64,000 bases of DNA from an uncultured SAR86 cluster bacterium (GTDB lineage: Bacteria > Pseudomonadota > Gammaproteobacteria > Magnimaribacterales > Magnimaribacteraceae): the NCBI GenBank assembly GCA_902606175.1, contig CACLEZ010000010.1:1-64000 (forward strand), in the 5' to 3' direction. Below the pieces are notes generated by a model that was not told the DNA's origin, did not search any database, and worked only from the letters and a program-made list of their open reading frames with translations. Below are positions 25,042-33,582 of the stretch, one piece after another (the first letter of the stretch is position 1; each line of letters starts with the position of its first letter). The position numbers and the translations under genes are program-made.

Positions 25042-25427
25042 TTTTCTATATGTGCGATGCATTTAATTTCAATTTTAAGGTTTGGCTGAACAAGAGCGTT
25101 TACACCTATCAATGTTTGGGAGACTTCAGGCTTACAACCATAAATTTTTTCTCTTTCGGCGAAGATCTCTGATACGTTTTCCATGCACTCATCAATGTCG
25201 GTTACAAACCAGGTTTCATCAACTACATTTTCAAGAGTTCCTCCAAAATGATTTAAAATTTTTAAAATATTCTCGTAACACACGATCATCTGACTTTTTA
25301 AATCATCAGGTGTGTTCCCATTATCATCGACAGCAATTTGTCCTGCCATTGTAAGTACGTTACCCACTTGCACTCCTTGTGAAAAAAAGTCTGCATAAGG
25401 GCCTTCTCTTAATAATTTCTTTTCCAT
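25038..25427 (-). CDS. RidA-family protein lacking the catalytic arginine
   Basis: A 129-aa YjgF/YER057c/UK114-fold protein. Family blocks are GVQVGNVLTMAGQIAVD, the long central helix with CYENILKILNHFGG, and a C-terminal KIEIKCIAHIEK. True RidA enzymes have an Arg before the SxxxV-type strand that binds the imine; by my alignment that position is Gln104 here. It is therefore probably not a 2-aminoacrylate deaminase but one of the Rid-like groups of unknown role. It starts directly after the stop of a 27-aa ORF. Confidence 0.85.
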   Translation of the reverse strand: MEKKLLREGPYADFFSQGVQVGNVLTMAGQIAVDDNGNTPDDLKSQMIVCYENILKILNHFGGTLENVVDETWFVTDIDECMENVSEIFAEREKIYGCKPEVSQTLIGVNALVQPNLKIEIKCIAHIEK

Positions 25428-25511
25428 TTATGCTCCAAAAATTGTTACAAGAATTATTCCAAAAAATAATGCCAAGATAATCGATTTGAAGTCTTTTCTA
25501 ATCCGATTCAT
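25428..25511 (-). CDS. 27-aa single-span membrane peptide
   Basis: A very short ORF, ATG to TAA, giving a peptide with a basic N-terminus (MNRIRKDFKS) and one hydrophobic helix (IILALFFGIILVTIF). It overlaps the end of the upstream 65-aa gene by 14 bases, and its TAA is followed at once by the ATG of the RidA-like gene. The interlocked stop-start arrangement and the classic positive-inside helix argue that it is translated. There is no other evidence. Confidence 0.45.
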   Translation of the reverse strand: MNRIRKDFKSIILALFFGIILVTIFGA

Positions 25512-25695
25512 ACATCTCTCTCATCTTTAACATATCATCTATATGTTTCTTATCTTCTTCAGAAGGTAATTCCTTTTCGCTTTTGCTATTGTCCAATAGC
25601 TCAGCAACTTTATCTTTTCCTTTCCGAAGCTCCTTGAGTAAGTAAATTATGAGGACTGTATTTAGGATGCTTATAATAAGTATTAAATAAAGCAT
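25498..25695 (-). CDS. Small membrane-anchored protein
   Basis: A 65-aa protein with one N-terminal membrane helix (LYLILIISILNTVLIIYLL) and a charged, helical cytoplasmic tail rich in Lys and Glu. I recognise no family. It lies 27 bases downstream of a secreted-protein gene and overlaps the next 27-aa ORF, in a minus-strand small-gene run. Confidence 0.6.
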   Translation of the reverse strand: MLYLILIISILNTVLIIYLLKELRKGKDKVAELLDNSKSEKELPSEEDKKHIDDMLKMREMYESD

Positions 25696-25722
25696 TGGAT
25701 AATCAAAGAAAATCTATCTCAA

Positions 25723-26097
25723 TTACTGTATCAGGAAACCACTTCTAGAAAGATTTACTCTACATTCAGCCATAGAAGCTTCTAAATCTGCTTCAGGTGT
25801 ATTACCTTTTGTAGCTTCTTCAAAATACTCTGTGAATTCTTGTGCAAAGTCAGGGAATGAAGGAGATCTTCCAATCCAATAAACAGTTGTTATGTCTTGA
25901 CGTTCTATAGGTTGCCATATTTCGGCACGGTAGTCCCAGCCTTTACTTTCAAGTACTTCATTAAACTCATCTTTTATAGATGTAATCTTATCCAATGAAC
26001 AATTATCATTAAGCTTCATTTCTACCACATCTCCATACTCACTGGCACTTATTAGAAAAGAGGCCATTGATAAAAGAACAATAGTAAATAGTTTCAT
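25723..26097 (-). CDS. Secreted small protein, single repeat unit
   Basis: A 124-aa protein with a signal peptide (MKLFTIVLLSMASFLISAS). The mature part has the order: DNC-x-LD motif, helix (KDEFNEVLESKG), strand, DITTVYWIGRSPSFPDF, helix (QEFTEYFEEA) and a final Cys. The same order occurs twice in the upstream secreted protein at 26246-26986, so this looks like a one-unit member of the same local family. The function is unknown. Confidence 0.7.
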   Translation of the reverse strand: MKLFTIVLLSMASFLISASEYGDVVEMKLNDNCSLDKITSIKDEFNEVLESKGWDYRAEIWQPIERQDITTVYWIGRSPSFPDFAQEFTEYFEEATKGNTPEADLEASMAECRVNLSRSGFLIQ

Positions 26098-26197
26098 ATT
26101 TTCTCCTAAATTAATTTGAATCTAAAAATCTTTAAGTTCTTAGTTATAACTTCCTTAATAAAAAAATTCAATAACTAATACCAAAGGGTTTTAAAAG

Positions 26198-26222
26198 AAA
26201 AAGGCCCTCTAAGGACCTTTTT
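26198..26222 (-). terminator. Rho-independent terminator-like hairpin
   Basis: The arms AAAAAGG and CCTTTTT, with one inner mismatch followed by three more pairs and a short loop, form a hairpin flanked by A and T runs. It lies 24 bases past the stop of the secreted repeat-protein gene on the minus strand, and so probably ends that message before the next gene at 26097. Being symmetrical, it could work in either direction. Confidence 0.65.
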
Positions 26223-26245
26223 CAGTTAAAAAGAAATAGTAGTAT

Positions 26246-26986
26246 TTATCCTCTCATAGATAAACCAACATACTCTCTTGGATTAGAACAAGAAAAGCCT
26301 TCTAAATTCTGAGCGGCTTCTGAATCTTGCAGTTTATCCCAGAATAATTCTCGGTTGACTCCCATAGCATCAATTGAAGAGGTATAAAGTAGTCTGACAA
26401 AATCTGCATCACCATCATAACCTGATCCTGGAAAAATCATTTTTCTTCCAACCGTATCACCTTGAGATTGAGCATAAACAGCAAAGTCCATATACAGGTC
26501 ATATACTTGTCTGCCATTGTAACCCTCATCAAATTTACAATCGGAATAGACAGCCATCATCATATCTCCTTCTTCAGGATCATTAGGAGTTGAGACAACC
26601 CACTGGAAAGTACTCATTTGCCTATTGTTTGTGACTGGCAAGCTCTTTAGTAGTTGAGATCCTCCTTGAGTCATCCAGGCGTTTAACGCAGCATATTGGG
26701 CTGACTGAGTTGGGAAGTTATTTACCCAAACCACATCCGTCGAAGAAAGATCAGAATGAAAATACGGAGTCAGGATCCCAATGGTCATATCATCATAAAC
26801 GCCTTTATCTTCTGCCCAATCTGCAAACTTACCGTACCATTTTGTAAGATCATCTAAATCCTTACCTCTATTGAATTGGCCAATGTAGTACTCAGCAGCA
26901 TTGCCTTGAGGTTCATATCTGTATTCGTCTTCTTCTGCAAAAAGACCAATAGAAAATACCAACACGAAACCTAATATATATTTCAT
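26246..26986 (-). CDS. Secreted two-repeat protein, unknown
   Basis: A 246-aa protein; I start at ATG 26986, preceded by GGGAGAA, where a signal peptide begins (MKYILGFVLVFSIGLFA). A longer frame to 27106 adds an unsupported basic segment. Two units of about 65 residues can be seen: helix LDDLTKWYGKFADWAEDKG with DVVWVNNFPTQS, and helix VYDLYMDFAVYAQSQGD with DFVRLLYTSSIDAM. A DCKFD motif precedes the second unit, like DNCSLD in the neighbouring 124-aa protein. No known family or catalytic motif is recognised. Confidence 0.7.
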   Translation of the reverse strand: MKYILGFVLVFSIGLFAEEDEYRYEPQGNAAEYYIGQFNRGKDLDDLTKWYGKFADWAEDKGVYDDMTIGILTPYFHSDLSSTDVVWVNNFPTQSAQYAALNAWMTQGGSQLLKSLPVTNNRQMSTFQWVVSTPNDPEEGDMMMAVYSDCKFDEGYNGRQVYDLYMDFAVYAQSQGDTVGRKMIFPGSGYDGDADFVRLLYTSSIDAMGVNRELFWDKLQDSEAAQNLEGFSCSNPREYVGLSMRG

Positions 26987-27072
26987 AAAATTCTCCCATG
27001 AATGATTGTTTAATTGGAAAAAAAAATGATAAAGGTTATGCAGGAGAAAATATATATCTTTCTTTATTATTT

Positions 27073-27246
27073 TTATCTGGCCCTGATACTTTTTTCCATT
27101 CCGCAATTAGGGCATTTGTATTTGTATTTTAAGGAGATAGCAGCATCCAAAAAACTGTTAATTCTCTCAAGCTTCACATCGCATCGAGTGCAGTAATATA
27201 TGTTCTTATACTGTTTTCTAAACCAAGATAAAATCTTTTTAAACAT
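27073..27246 (-). CDS. 57-aa zinc-ribbon protein
   Basis: A short ORF with a basic N-terminus (MFKKILSWFRKQYKN), a first knuckle YYCTRC, a 20-residue middle and a second knuckle KCPNCG, ending SIRAR. The CxxC...CxxC pattern is that of a zinc ribbon of four cysteines, so it may bind nucleic acid or a protein. I recognise no named family. It is shorter than common gene-calling cut-offs. A plus-strand ORF of 60 codons overlaps it but looks like its shadow. Confidence 0.6.
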   Translation of the reverse strand: MFKKILSWFRKQYKNIYYCTRCDVKLERINSFLDAAISLKYKYKCPNCGMEKSIRAR

Positions 27247-27287
27247 AAAAAACTAAGAATTGGCTGGATATATCGTAACTAACATAT

Positions 27288-27518
27288 CTAGTTGAGATCA
27301 TTGTCCTTTTTTCTGTATTCCCAGAATGTATCTGCATGTAAAAAAGTATCATTGGCATAATCTCTAATTTCTTTAAAGTTCATATCCACTGCATCAAATA
27401 CTTGTTTCCACTGACTTTGCTCTCTTTCAAAAGCTTTGCTCAATGCTTCCTTAATCTCATTAATAGAACCTTCTAGATTTTCTATCTTATTTTCTATCCT
27501 CTTAATATCATCATCCAT
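27288..27518 (-). CDS. Small coiled-coil protein
   Basis: A 76-aa protein, helical through its length, with heptads in residues about 3-33 (IKRIENKIENLEGSINEIKE) and two Trp residues further on. A ribosome site (AAAGGAG) precedes the ATG by a suitable distance. I recognise no family. It lies 41 bases upstream of the zinc-ribbon ORF on the same strand, and the two may be co-transcribed. Confidence 0.6.
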   Translation of the reverse strand: MDDDIKRIENKIENLEGSINEIKEALSKAFEREQSQWKQVFDAVDMNFKEIRDYANDTFLHADTFWEYRKKDNDLN

Positions 27519-27598
27519 AGCTAATAACTCCTTTATCTCTAAAAATTCTTTATAACTGTATTCTATCTTAATTAAGAGTCATTATTAGGAGCCTGCTA

Positions 27599-27627
27599 GT
27601 GACTTATATATATTTGATCACTATAAT
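27599..27627 (+). promoter_or_regulatory. Promoter of tRNA-Val
   Basis: A -35 box GTGACT (27599-27604), a spacer of 17 bases and a perfect -10 box TATAAT (27622-27627) lie just before the tRNA, which starts 12 bases past the -10. GTGACT matches the consensus TTGACA at four central positions. Confidence 0.65.
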
Positions 27628-27639
27628 TTCGTTTCTTCT

Positions 27640-27715
27640 GGGCGATTAACTCAATTGGTAGAGTGCCACCTTTACACGGTGGAAGTTACAGGTTCAAGTC
27701 CTGTATCGCCCACCA
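27640..27715 (+). tRNA. tRNA-Val (anticodon UAC)
   Basis: A complete cloverleaf: acceptor arms GGGCGAT and ATCGCCC, anticodon stem CCACC/GGTGG around the loop TTTACAC (anticodon TAC), and a T arm with GGTTCAAGTCC. The 3' CCA is encoded (27713-27715). A strong promoter precedes it. It stands alone. Confidence 0.97.
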
Positions 27716-27723
27716 TTAAAAAT

Positions 27724-29943
27724 CTAATTCTCAAACCAACCTAGGGGTATTTGTTGCTGCGGATTAAAAACTTTAGATCCAAAAAGGGGCCTAGCTACTG
27801 CAGCCTTGTCAATTTCACTTTGATCGATATGCTCGCTGGGTATTAATTTAAAAACATCTAATCCACGTTTTATTTCTGTTCCGTATATGTAACCTTCGTA
27901 ATAATAAGCAGACCAGTAACCTCCCATAACTAAAAGCTCATCGTCTATTGGTCCTCTGTCAAAGAATGCAATTTCTTTTGGATTTGATGAATCGGTAAAG
28001 TCCATCAACGATATACCTCCCTGGTACCAAGCCTGCACAAATATATCTTTATCCGGTATAGGTATAAGAGAACCATTATGTGCAACACAGTTTTCAGTTT
28101 CTAGTTGCGGAGCAGGCATTTTGAAGTGACTTCGAAATTCTAGTTTCTTATCTACAATATCGTAAATCGCATTTGCACCCCAATCCAGTGGATCCCATGC
28201 TCTACATCTTGCTCTTCCACCACCACCCCATTCGTCTGTAAAAATTACTTTTGTTCCATCATTATTAAACGTTGCTGAATGCCAGTAAGCAAAGCCTGTA
28301 TCTGTAACGACATCTATTCTCTGAGGATTATATGGATCGGTAATATCAAAAAGAATGCCATTACCAGAGCAGGCACCTGCAGCAATATTGGCTGTTGGAT
28401 AGACAGTAATATCATGACATTGATCTGTACGTCTGGTTTCCTGTGTTTCGTCACCATGATCTCCTCCAGTCCACAATCCACCTAATGCACCTGTTTGAGA
28501 ATCAGCAAAAACAGCCGGACTGCTAACAATTTTAGATTCAGAAGGATTTAATACAGGAATTTCTATTACATCAATTCTGAATAAAGCAGTTCTATTATCA
28601 CCAGCTATATTACCAATACATTCTTCCATTTCTTCTTCATCTCTTACGCTAGCTGTTCCAGAGTTGTAGACAATTATTTTTCCATCTTCTTCTGGACCTG
28701 ATACAACAGAATGCGTGTGAGATCCTCTGCAAGTCTGGACAGCACCAACTTGCTTTGGTCTTTCTAAATTTGATATATCAAAAATTCTTAATCCTCTAAA
28801 TCTCTCAGGACTCGCTTCTTTAGAAACTCCTTCAAGACCACAATCTAGTCGACTTCTAGTTTGTTCCACTGACATTATGAGAATATCTCCAACTATAGAC
28901 ACATCTCCTTGTCCTCCTGGACATACTACTGATGATATAAGACTTGGTATTCCGTCAGTTTGTATTTCGTAAATATTGAAACCATGATAACTTCCAGCCA
29001 CTAAAATATTATCTCTAAAGGCCATATCAGTGCTTGCAAAACTAAGAATTGGCCATCTAAGAGAACTAGACATCTCTTCGATAGTTCTTACTTTTTGGTC
29101 TTTCTTACTATCTTTCTCTATTCTTTTTATCCCTTTACCTTCAGGGTTTTCTGGATCAAAGAAGCCAATAGGTTTCTTTAGAGATGTGACCAACTTTAGA
29201 TTCTGGATAGACTCACCAGCATCATATAGACCTGGTTCAAGATTAGATCTGGGATCATCGGAGAGATTCACTAAAATGCCATTCATTCTTTCTATTTCTA
29301 CACCTTGGTCATTGATCAATTCAGAAATAAATTCATCTAGAGATGAGTCAAAAGAGTTACCTGGAAATTCTTTAAGAGTTTTGACCATTTCCAAAGCACC
29401 ATCGTGGTGATTGATCATTAACTGTAAAAATAATTTGTCGAAAGAAGTGCTTTTTGACGCTCTAAGCTCTTTCAGTTCCTCACTAGATGCCATACCTGCC
29501 ATTTTCATATGTTTATGCTCTTGCATTTGTTCATGACTAGAAAGATTTTTATTTTCTCCTCTCGATTCAAGCCAATTTTCCATGAAATCAATTTCATCCT
29601 CCTGGGAAATGTCAATTCTATCTGCCAGATCTAAGATAGTTTGATTATTAGTTCTTTCTGCTGATAGTTCTGACATCAGAATTGCCTGTTGATGATGAAC
29701 GATCATTCCCTGTAAAAAGTCCACATCGGCTTGTACATATGAAGTGCCAGCTATATTAGTTGCCTCTAACGGATCTAGTGTTTTTGAATCCTCTCCTGGA
29801 GCTCCTGGTTGAATAATAGAATGTGAAGAAATGTTTTCAATTATTGTTACTTCATCACTAACAGTAGAAATATCATTATCATTCTCTGTATCTGTGCAAC
29901 CAACTGTAATTAAAATTGATATTAAAAAAATTATTTTTCGCAT
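27724..29943 (-). CDS. DUF305 / LVIVD beta-propeller lipoprotein
   Basis: A 739-aa exported protein, with a lipoprotein signal ending LITVGC (Cys16). The N-terminal third is a DUF305 (ferritin-like, four-helix) domain with MIVHHQQAI and MINHHDGAL, His pairs that in some DUF305 proteins bind metal, plus a Met/His-rich link (EHKHMKMAGM). From about residue 290 to 700, repeated blocks such as LRIFDISNLERPKQVG and GILFDITDPYNPQRI are LVIVD-type propeller blades. A surface metal-related or sensing role is likely; the reaction is unknown. Its 3' end is 8 bases from tRNA-Val. Confidence 0.8.
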   Translation of the reverse strand: MRKIIFLISILITVGCTDTENDNDISTVSDEVTIIENISSHSIIQPGAPGEDSKTLDPLEATNIAGTSYVQADVDFLQGMIVHHQQAILMSELSAERTNNQTILDLADRIDISQEDEIDFMENWLESRGENKNLSSHEQMQEHKHMKMAGMASSEELKELRASKSTSFDKLFLQLMINHHDGALEMVKTLKEFPGNSFDSSLDEFISELINDQGVEIERMNGILVNLSDDPRSNLEPGLYDAGESIQNLKLVTSLKKPIGFFDPENPEGKGIKRIEKDSKKDQKVRTIEEMSSSLRWPILSFASTDMAFRDNILVAGSYHGFNIYEIQTDGIPSLISSVVCPGGQGDVSIVGDILIMSVEQTRSRLDCGLEGVSKEASPERFRGLRIFDISNLERPKQVGAVQTCRGSHTHSVVSGPEEDGKIIVYNSGTASVRDEEEMEECIGNIAGDNRTALFRIDVIEIPVLNPSESKIVSSPAVFADSQTGALGGLWTGGDHGDETQETRRTDQCHDITVYPTANIAAGACSGNGILFDITDPYNPQRIDVVTDTGFAYWHSATFNNDGTKVIFTDEWGGGGRARCRAWDPLDWGANAIYDIVDKKLEFRSHFKMPAPQLETENCVAHNGSLIPIPDKDIFVQAWYQGGISLMDFTDSSNPKEIAFFDRGPIDDELLVMGGYWSAYYYEGYIYGTEIKRGLDVFKLIPSEHIDQSEIDKAAVARPLFGSKVFNPQQQIPLGWFEN

Positions 29944-30042
29944 CTTTGTAACCTCTGTAAAACCTTTAACTTAGATCTTCTTTAACACTTCATATTCATT
30001 CATTGCCTTTTTCATAATGCATATAAATGACTTATTCTTGAT

Positions 30043-31887
30043 CTAACCTTCTTCTAATTTTTGATTTAAATCAAGCCATTGCTCTTCAGATAGTTCTATT
30101 TCATTTGTCAGACTGACTTGATCTCTTAGCAATGTATGAAAATCTAAGTCCTCATCTTTTTCATAAGACTTAGGATTATTTAAGTATTCCTCAACTTCTT
30201 TTAATTTCCTATTTAGCCGTTTTAATATTTTTTCTAATGAAATTATTTCATTCTTTATTTCTTTTCGATCTAACCTAGGCAAACCCTTTTCTTCATTTTC
30301 CTGTTTTTTGCTTCTAGGTGAAGAACTTTTCAAGACTGATCTTCTATAATCTTCTAAATCTCCTTTAAAATTATCCAAAATACCGTTATCTATTATTAGA
30401 AACTCGTCTACGGTATTCGACAAAAGGTGTCTATCATGAGAAATAAGGAGTATTGCACCTCCGAATCCTTGAAGAGCAACTGTTAAAGCTTGTCGCATAT
30501 CCATATCCAGATGGTTGGTAGGTTCATCCATTAGTAATAGATTTGGCTTTTGAAAAGCAATAATAGAAAGCGCTAATCGAGCTTTCTCACCGCCAGAAAA
30601 GTTTTTTATCGTATCTTTGGTCTTATCGCCAGTAAAATTAAAACCACCCAGAAAACTTCTTATTTCTGACTCTGTTGCTTCTTCATCAACTTTAATAAGA
30701 TGATCAATGGGACTCTGATCTAGATTGAGATCATCAACTTGGTGTTGTGAAAAATATCCAACTTTTAAATTTTTCCCCTCGAACTTGCTGCCTTTCAAAA
30801 GTGGTAATTCACCTTTAAGACTTTTTACAAAAGTGGATTTTCCCGCACCATTAACACCTAGCAATCCAATTCTATCTCCTGGACGTAGTGATATTTTGAC
30901 GTTACTTATGATTGAAGTCTCATATCCAAGGTGAGCATCTTCTAGAGTTATTAGTGGATTTGAAATCTTACTCGTTTCCGGTATTTTAAACTTAAATGGA
31001 GAATCGATATGGGCTGGGGCTATTAACTCCATTCTTTCTAATGCCTTGATACGACTTTGAGCTTGTCGAGCCTTCGTTGCTTTCGCTTTAAATCGTTTCA
31101 CAAAGTCTTGCATATGTGAAATTTCTTTTTGCTGCTTAGAATAATTACTTTCTATCTCGGCAAGTTTTGCAGCCTTTCGTACTTCAAATTGAGAGTAGTT
31201 ACCTTTGTAAAGCTCAATTGTTTCATTATGAATATGAGCAATAAAGTTAACGCATTCGTCTAAAAATTCCCTGTCGTGTGAAATGAGTAACATTGCTCCT
31301 TTGAAAGATTTAATCCAATTACTTAACCAAATTATTGCGTCTAAATCTAAATGGTTTGTTGGTTCGTCTAAAAGCAGCAGATCGGAGGGTTGCATGAGCG
31401 TTTTAGCGAGATTTAGCCTAACCCGCCAACCTCCTGAAAAATCTTTAAGAGTTTTAGAAAATTCTTCTTCAGAAAATCCTAAACCTACCAGTAGTTTTTC
31501 TGCTCTAGATTTAGCAGTAAACCCATCAAGGTCTTCAAGTTGAGAATGAAGTTCTCCTAGAGAGTCATACTCTTCATTAGACTCAGCATCTGAAATTGCT
31601 TTTTGAATCTCCACAAGTTTTTCGTCACCACTGATAACATAATCTAAAGCTTTTTCATCAGTTCCAGGAATTTCTTGAGCCATACAAGCTACTTTTAAAT
31701 CCGGAGGATAATTGCATTGCCCTTGATCCGAATCAAATTCACCTAGAATCATCTTAAAGAGGCTCGTTTTTCCGGTTCCATTAGCACCAACTAGTCCAAC
31801 TTTATTATTTCTATGCACAGTAAAACTTACATCTTCAAATAAAAGATTTGAACCTCTCCTTAGAGATAGATTATTAAATGAGAGCAT
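30043..31887 (-). CDS. ABC-F family ATPase (YheS/Uup-like)
   Basis: A 614-aa soluble protein with two ABC ATPase domains and no membrane part. Walker A motifs are GANGTGKT (34-41) and GVNGAGKST in the second half; signatures are FSGGWRVRLNLA and FSGGEKARLALS, each followed by LLLDEPTNHLDL or LLMDEPTNHLDM. A linker with basic residues lies between. ABC-F proteins act on ribosomes in the E-site. The C-terminal coiled coil and overall length resemble YheS most. It is preceded and followed by about 100-150 bases of non-coding DNA. Confidence 0.9.
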   Translation of the reverse strand: MLSFNNLSLRRGSNLLFEDVSFTVHRNNKVGLVGANGTGKTSLFKMILGEFDSDQGQCNYPPDLKVACMAQEIPGTDEKALDYVISGDEKLVEIQKAISDAESNEEYDSLGELHSQLEDLDGFTAKSRAEKLLVGLGFSEEEFSKTLKDFSGGWRVRLNLAKTLMQPSDLLLLDEPTNHLDLDAIIWLSNWIKSFKGAMLLISHDREFLDECVNFIAHIHNETIELYKGNYSQFEVRKAAKLAEIESNYSKQQKEISHMQDFVKRFKAKATKARQAQSRIKALERMELIAPAHIDSPFKFKIPETSKISNPLITLEDAHLGYETSIISNVKISLRPGDRIGLLGVNGAGKSTFVKSLKGELPLLKGSKFEGKNLKVGYFSQHQVDDLNLDQSPIDHLIKVDEEATESEIRSFLGGFNFTGDKTKDTIKNFSGGEKARLALSIIAFQKPNLLLMDEPTNHLDMDMRQALTVALQGFGGAILLISHDRHLLSNTVDEFLIIDNGILDNFKGDLEDYRRSVLKSSSPRSKKQENEEKGLPRLDRKEIKNEIISLEKILKRLNRKLKEVEEYLNNPKSYEKDEDLDFHTLLRDQVSLTNEIELSEEQWLDLNQKLEEG

Positions 31888-32038
31888 AAAATTTGCTTGC
31901 GGATTGTAGCAAATATTATCTTCTAAATTTCGAAATAAGATACAACATCGACAGTTAAGCTAGTAAAAAGAATGAGTTCATATAAGATTCTTAGATTAAA
32001 CTACTGAAATAAAGGTTCTAAATTTCTTCATCTAAAAA

Positions 32039-32230
32039 ATGCAATATATCGAAGGCACCATTCATGACCTGCTAATTTTTATAATCATGATTATTTTAGG
32101 AGGATTGACCTGGTTCTGCATAAATAAGCTTTTATCTAGTTTGATTACAAACCAAAGAATCACTGAGATTGTATCTATTATCTGTGGACTTTCTGTAGGC
32201 GTGTATATTATTAACGAGTTCTTGCTCTAA
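32039..32230 (+). CDS. Small two-span membrane protein
   Basis: A 63-aa peptide with two hydrophobic segments (residues about 10-33 and 42-62) joined by a short polar loop with a few charges. I recognise no family. No clear ribosome site precedes the ATG, so reality is uncertain. It stands upstream of the MHS transporter gene, with 41 bases between. Confidence 0.45.
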   Translation: MQYIEGTIHDLLIFIIMIILGGLTWFCINKLLSSLITNQRITEIVSIICGLSVGVYIINEFLL

Positions 32231-32271
32231 TCCTCTATATACAGGGTGAAATTTCAGTTTATTATTAGATT

Positions 32272-33579
32272 ATGAGTAATACACAAAAAGAATCCAATAT
32301 AAGAAAAGTAGCTTTGACATCTTTGTCTGGCACTAGTATCGAATGGTATGACTTCTTTTTATACGGCGCTGCAGCAGGTTTAGTATTTCCAAAACTCTTT
32401 TTTGGAGAAGTTGATCCAACTACTGCATTAGTCTTATCTTTTATGACTTTTGCAGCAGGATTTATAGCTAGGCCTATCGGAGGAATTGTCTTCGGTCATT
32501 TTGGAGACTTGATAGGAAGAAAGAAGACTTTAGTGATAGCTTTAATGCTTATGGGCATTTCTTCGACTCTTATCGGGTTATTACCCACCTATGACACTAT
32601 AGGAATAGTTGCTCCTATATTACTTACTACCTTAAGATTTTGTCAGGGTATTGCAATAGGAGGGCAGTGGGGCGGTGCTATGTTGTTGGTCACTGAGAGT
32701 GCTCCAAGTAATAGGAGAGGCTATTATGGTGCTTATGCTCAAGCTGGAGCTCCTGTTGGAGTAATTCTTGCGAATATAGCCTTTATCTCAGTAAGTATGC
32801 TTACATCAGAAGAAAACTTCTTGTCATGGGGTTGGAGAATTCCTTTTCTTATAAGTTTTGTTCTAGTAATTATCAGTATGTACATACAACTCAATTTAGA
32901 AGATACAAAAGCTTTTAAAGATCTTGAAGCAATGAAGTCATCTGATGATAGTAGTCCAAAAGTTATAAAATCATCTCCAATTTTAGAAGCCTTAAGAAGA
33001 TATCCTAAAAGGATTTCACTGGCTGCGGGAGCTTTCCTTTCAGTACAAGTAACCTTCTATATATTAGTGGCATTTATCCTTGCCTATGGCGTTCAGACTA
33101 CTGACTTGTCTAGAAATGATCTTCTTATGGCTGTTTTAATAGGATCTGCATTAATGGTACCAACGCAATTTATGTTTTCAGATTACTCCGATAAAAATGG
33201 AAGAAAAGGAATCTTTATGACCGGAGCTGCCTTAACAGCGCTATGGTCCTTTGCCCTGTTCCCTCTTATAGACACAGGGAATTTTTATTTAGTTATATTA
33301 GGTGTGACTGGAGGATTAGCCTTTTTAGGTATGATGTATGGTCCTCAAGCAGCCTTTTTTGCTGAATTATTTTCTACAGAAGTTAGATACTCCGGTGCTT
33401 CTCTCGGTTATCAAATTGGAGCAATTATTGGAGGTTCTTTTGCCCCTACAATTGCAACACTTCTTTGGAAAAATTATGATATTTTTTGGGTGTCTGTATA
33501 TATAGCCTTTGCTTCCATATTGTCTTTAATATCTGTTTACTTTTTAACTGAAACCTATAAATCAGACTTGAATGAATAG
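32272..33579 (+). CDS. MFS transporter, metabolite:H+ symporter (MHS) type
   Basis: A 435-aa carrier with twelve membrane segments. The start SLSGTSIEWYDFFLYGAAAG and the loop GHFGDLIGRKK are classic for the MHS group (ProP, ShiA, KgtP). The size is normal. Substrates in this group include osmolytes, aromatic acids and dicarboxylates; the exact one cannot be told. It converges with the iron ABC transporter ATPase gene, with 3 bases between. Confidence 0.9.
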   Translation: MSNTQKESNIRKVALTSLSGTSIEWYDFFLYGAAAGLVFPKLFFGEVDPTTALVLSFMTFAAGFIARPIGGIVFGHFGDLIGRKKTLVIALMLMGISSTLIGLLPTYDTIGIVAPILLTTLRFCQGIAIGGQWGGAMLLVTESAPSNRRGYYGAYAQAGAPVGVILANIAFISVSMLTSEENFLSWGWRIPFLISFVLVIISMYIQLNLEDTKAFKDLEAMKSSDDSSPKVIKSSPILEALRRYPKRISLAAGAFLSVQVTFYILVAFILAYGVQTTDLSRNDLLMAVLIGSALMVPTQFMFSDYSDKNGRKGIFMTGAALTALWSFALFPLIDTGNFYLVILGVTGGLAFLGMMYGPQAAFFAELFSTEVRYSGASLGYQIGAIIGGSFAPTIATLLWKNYDIFWVSVYIAFASILSLISVYFLTETYKSDLNE

Positions 33580-33582
33580 AGT

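Noticed and set aside
27014-27196. 60-codon plus-strand ORF
   Set aside because: It is antisense to the zinc-ribbon ORF, which has a coherent four-cysteine pattern.
29030-29410. 126-codon plus-strand ORF
   Set aside because: It is antisense to the DUF305/propeller lipoprotein; no ribosome site.
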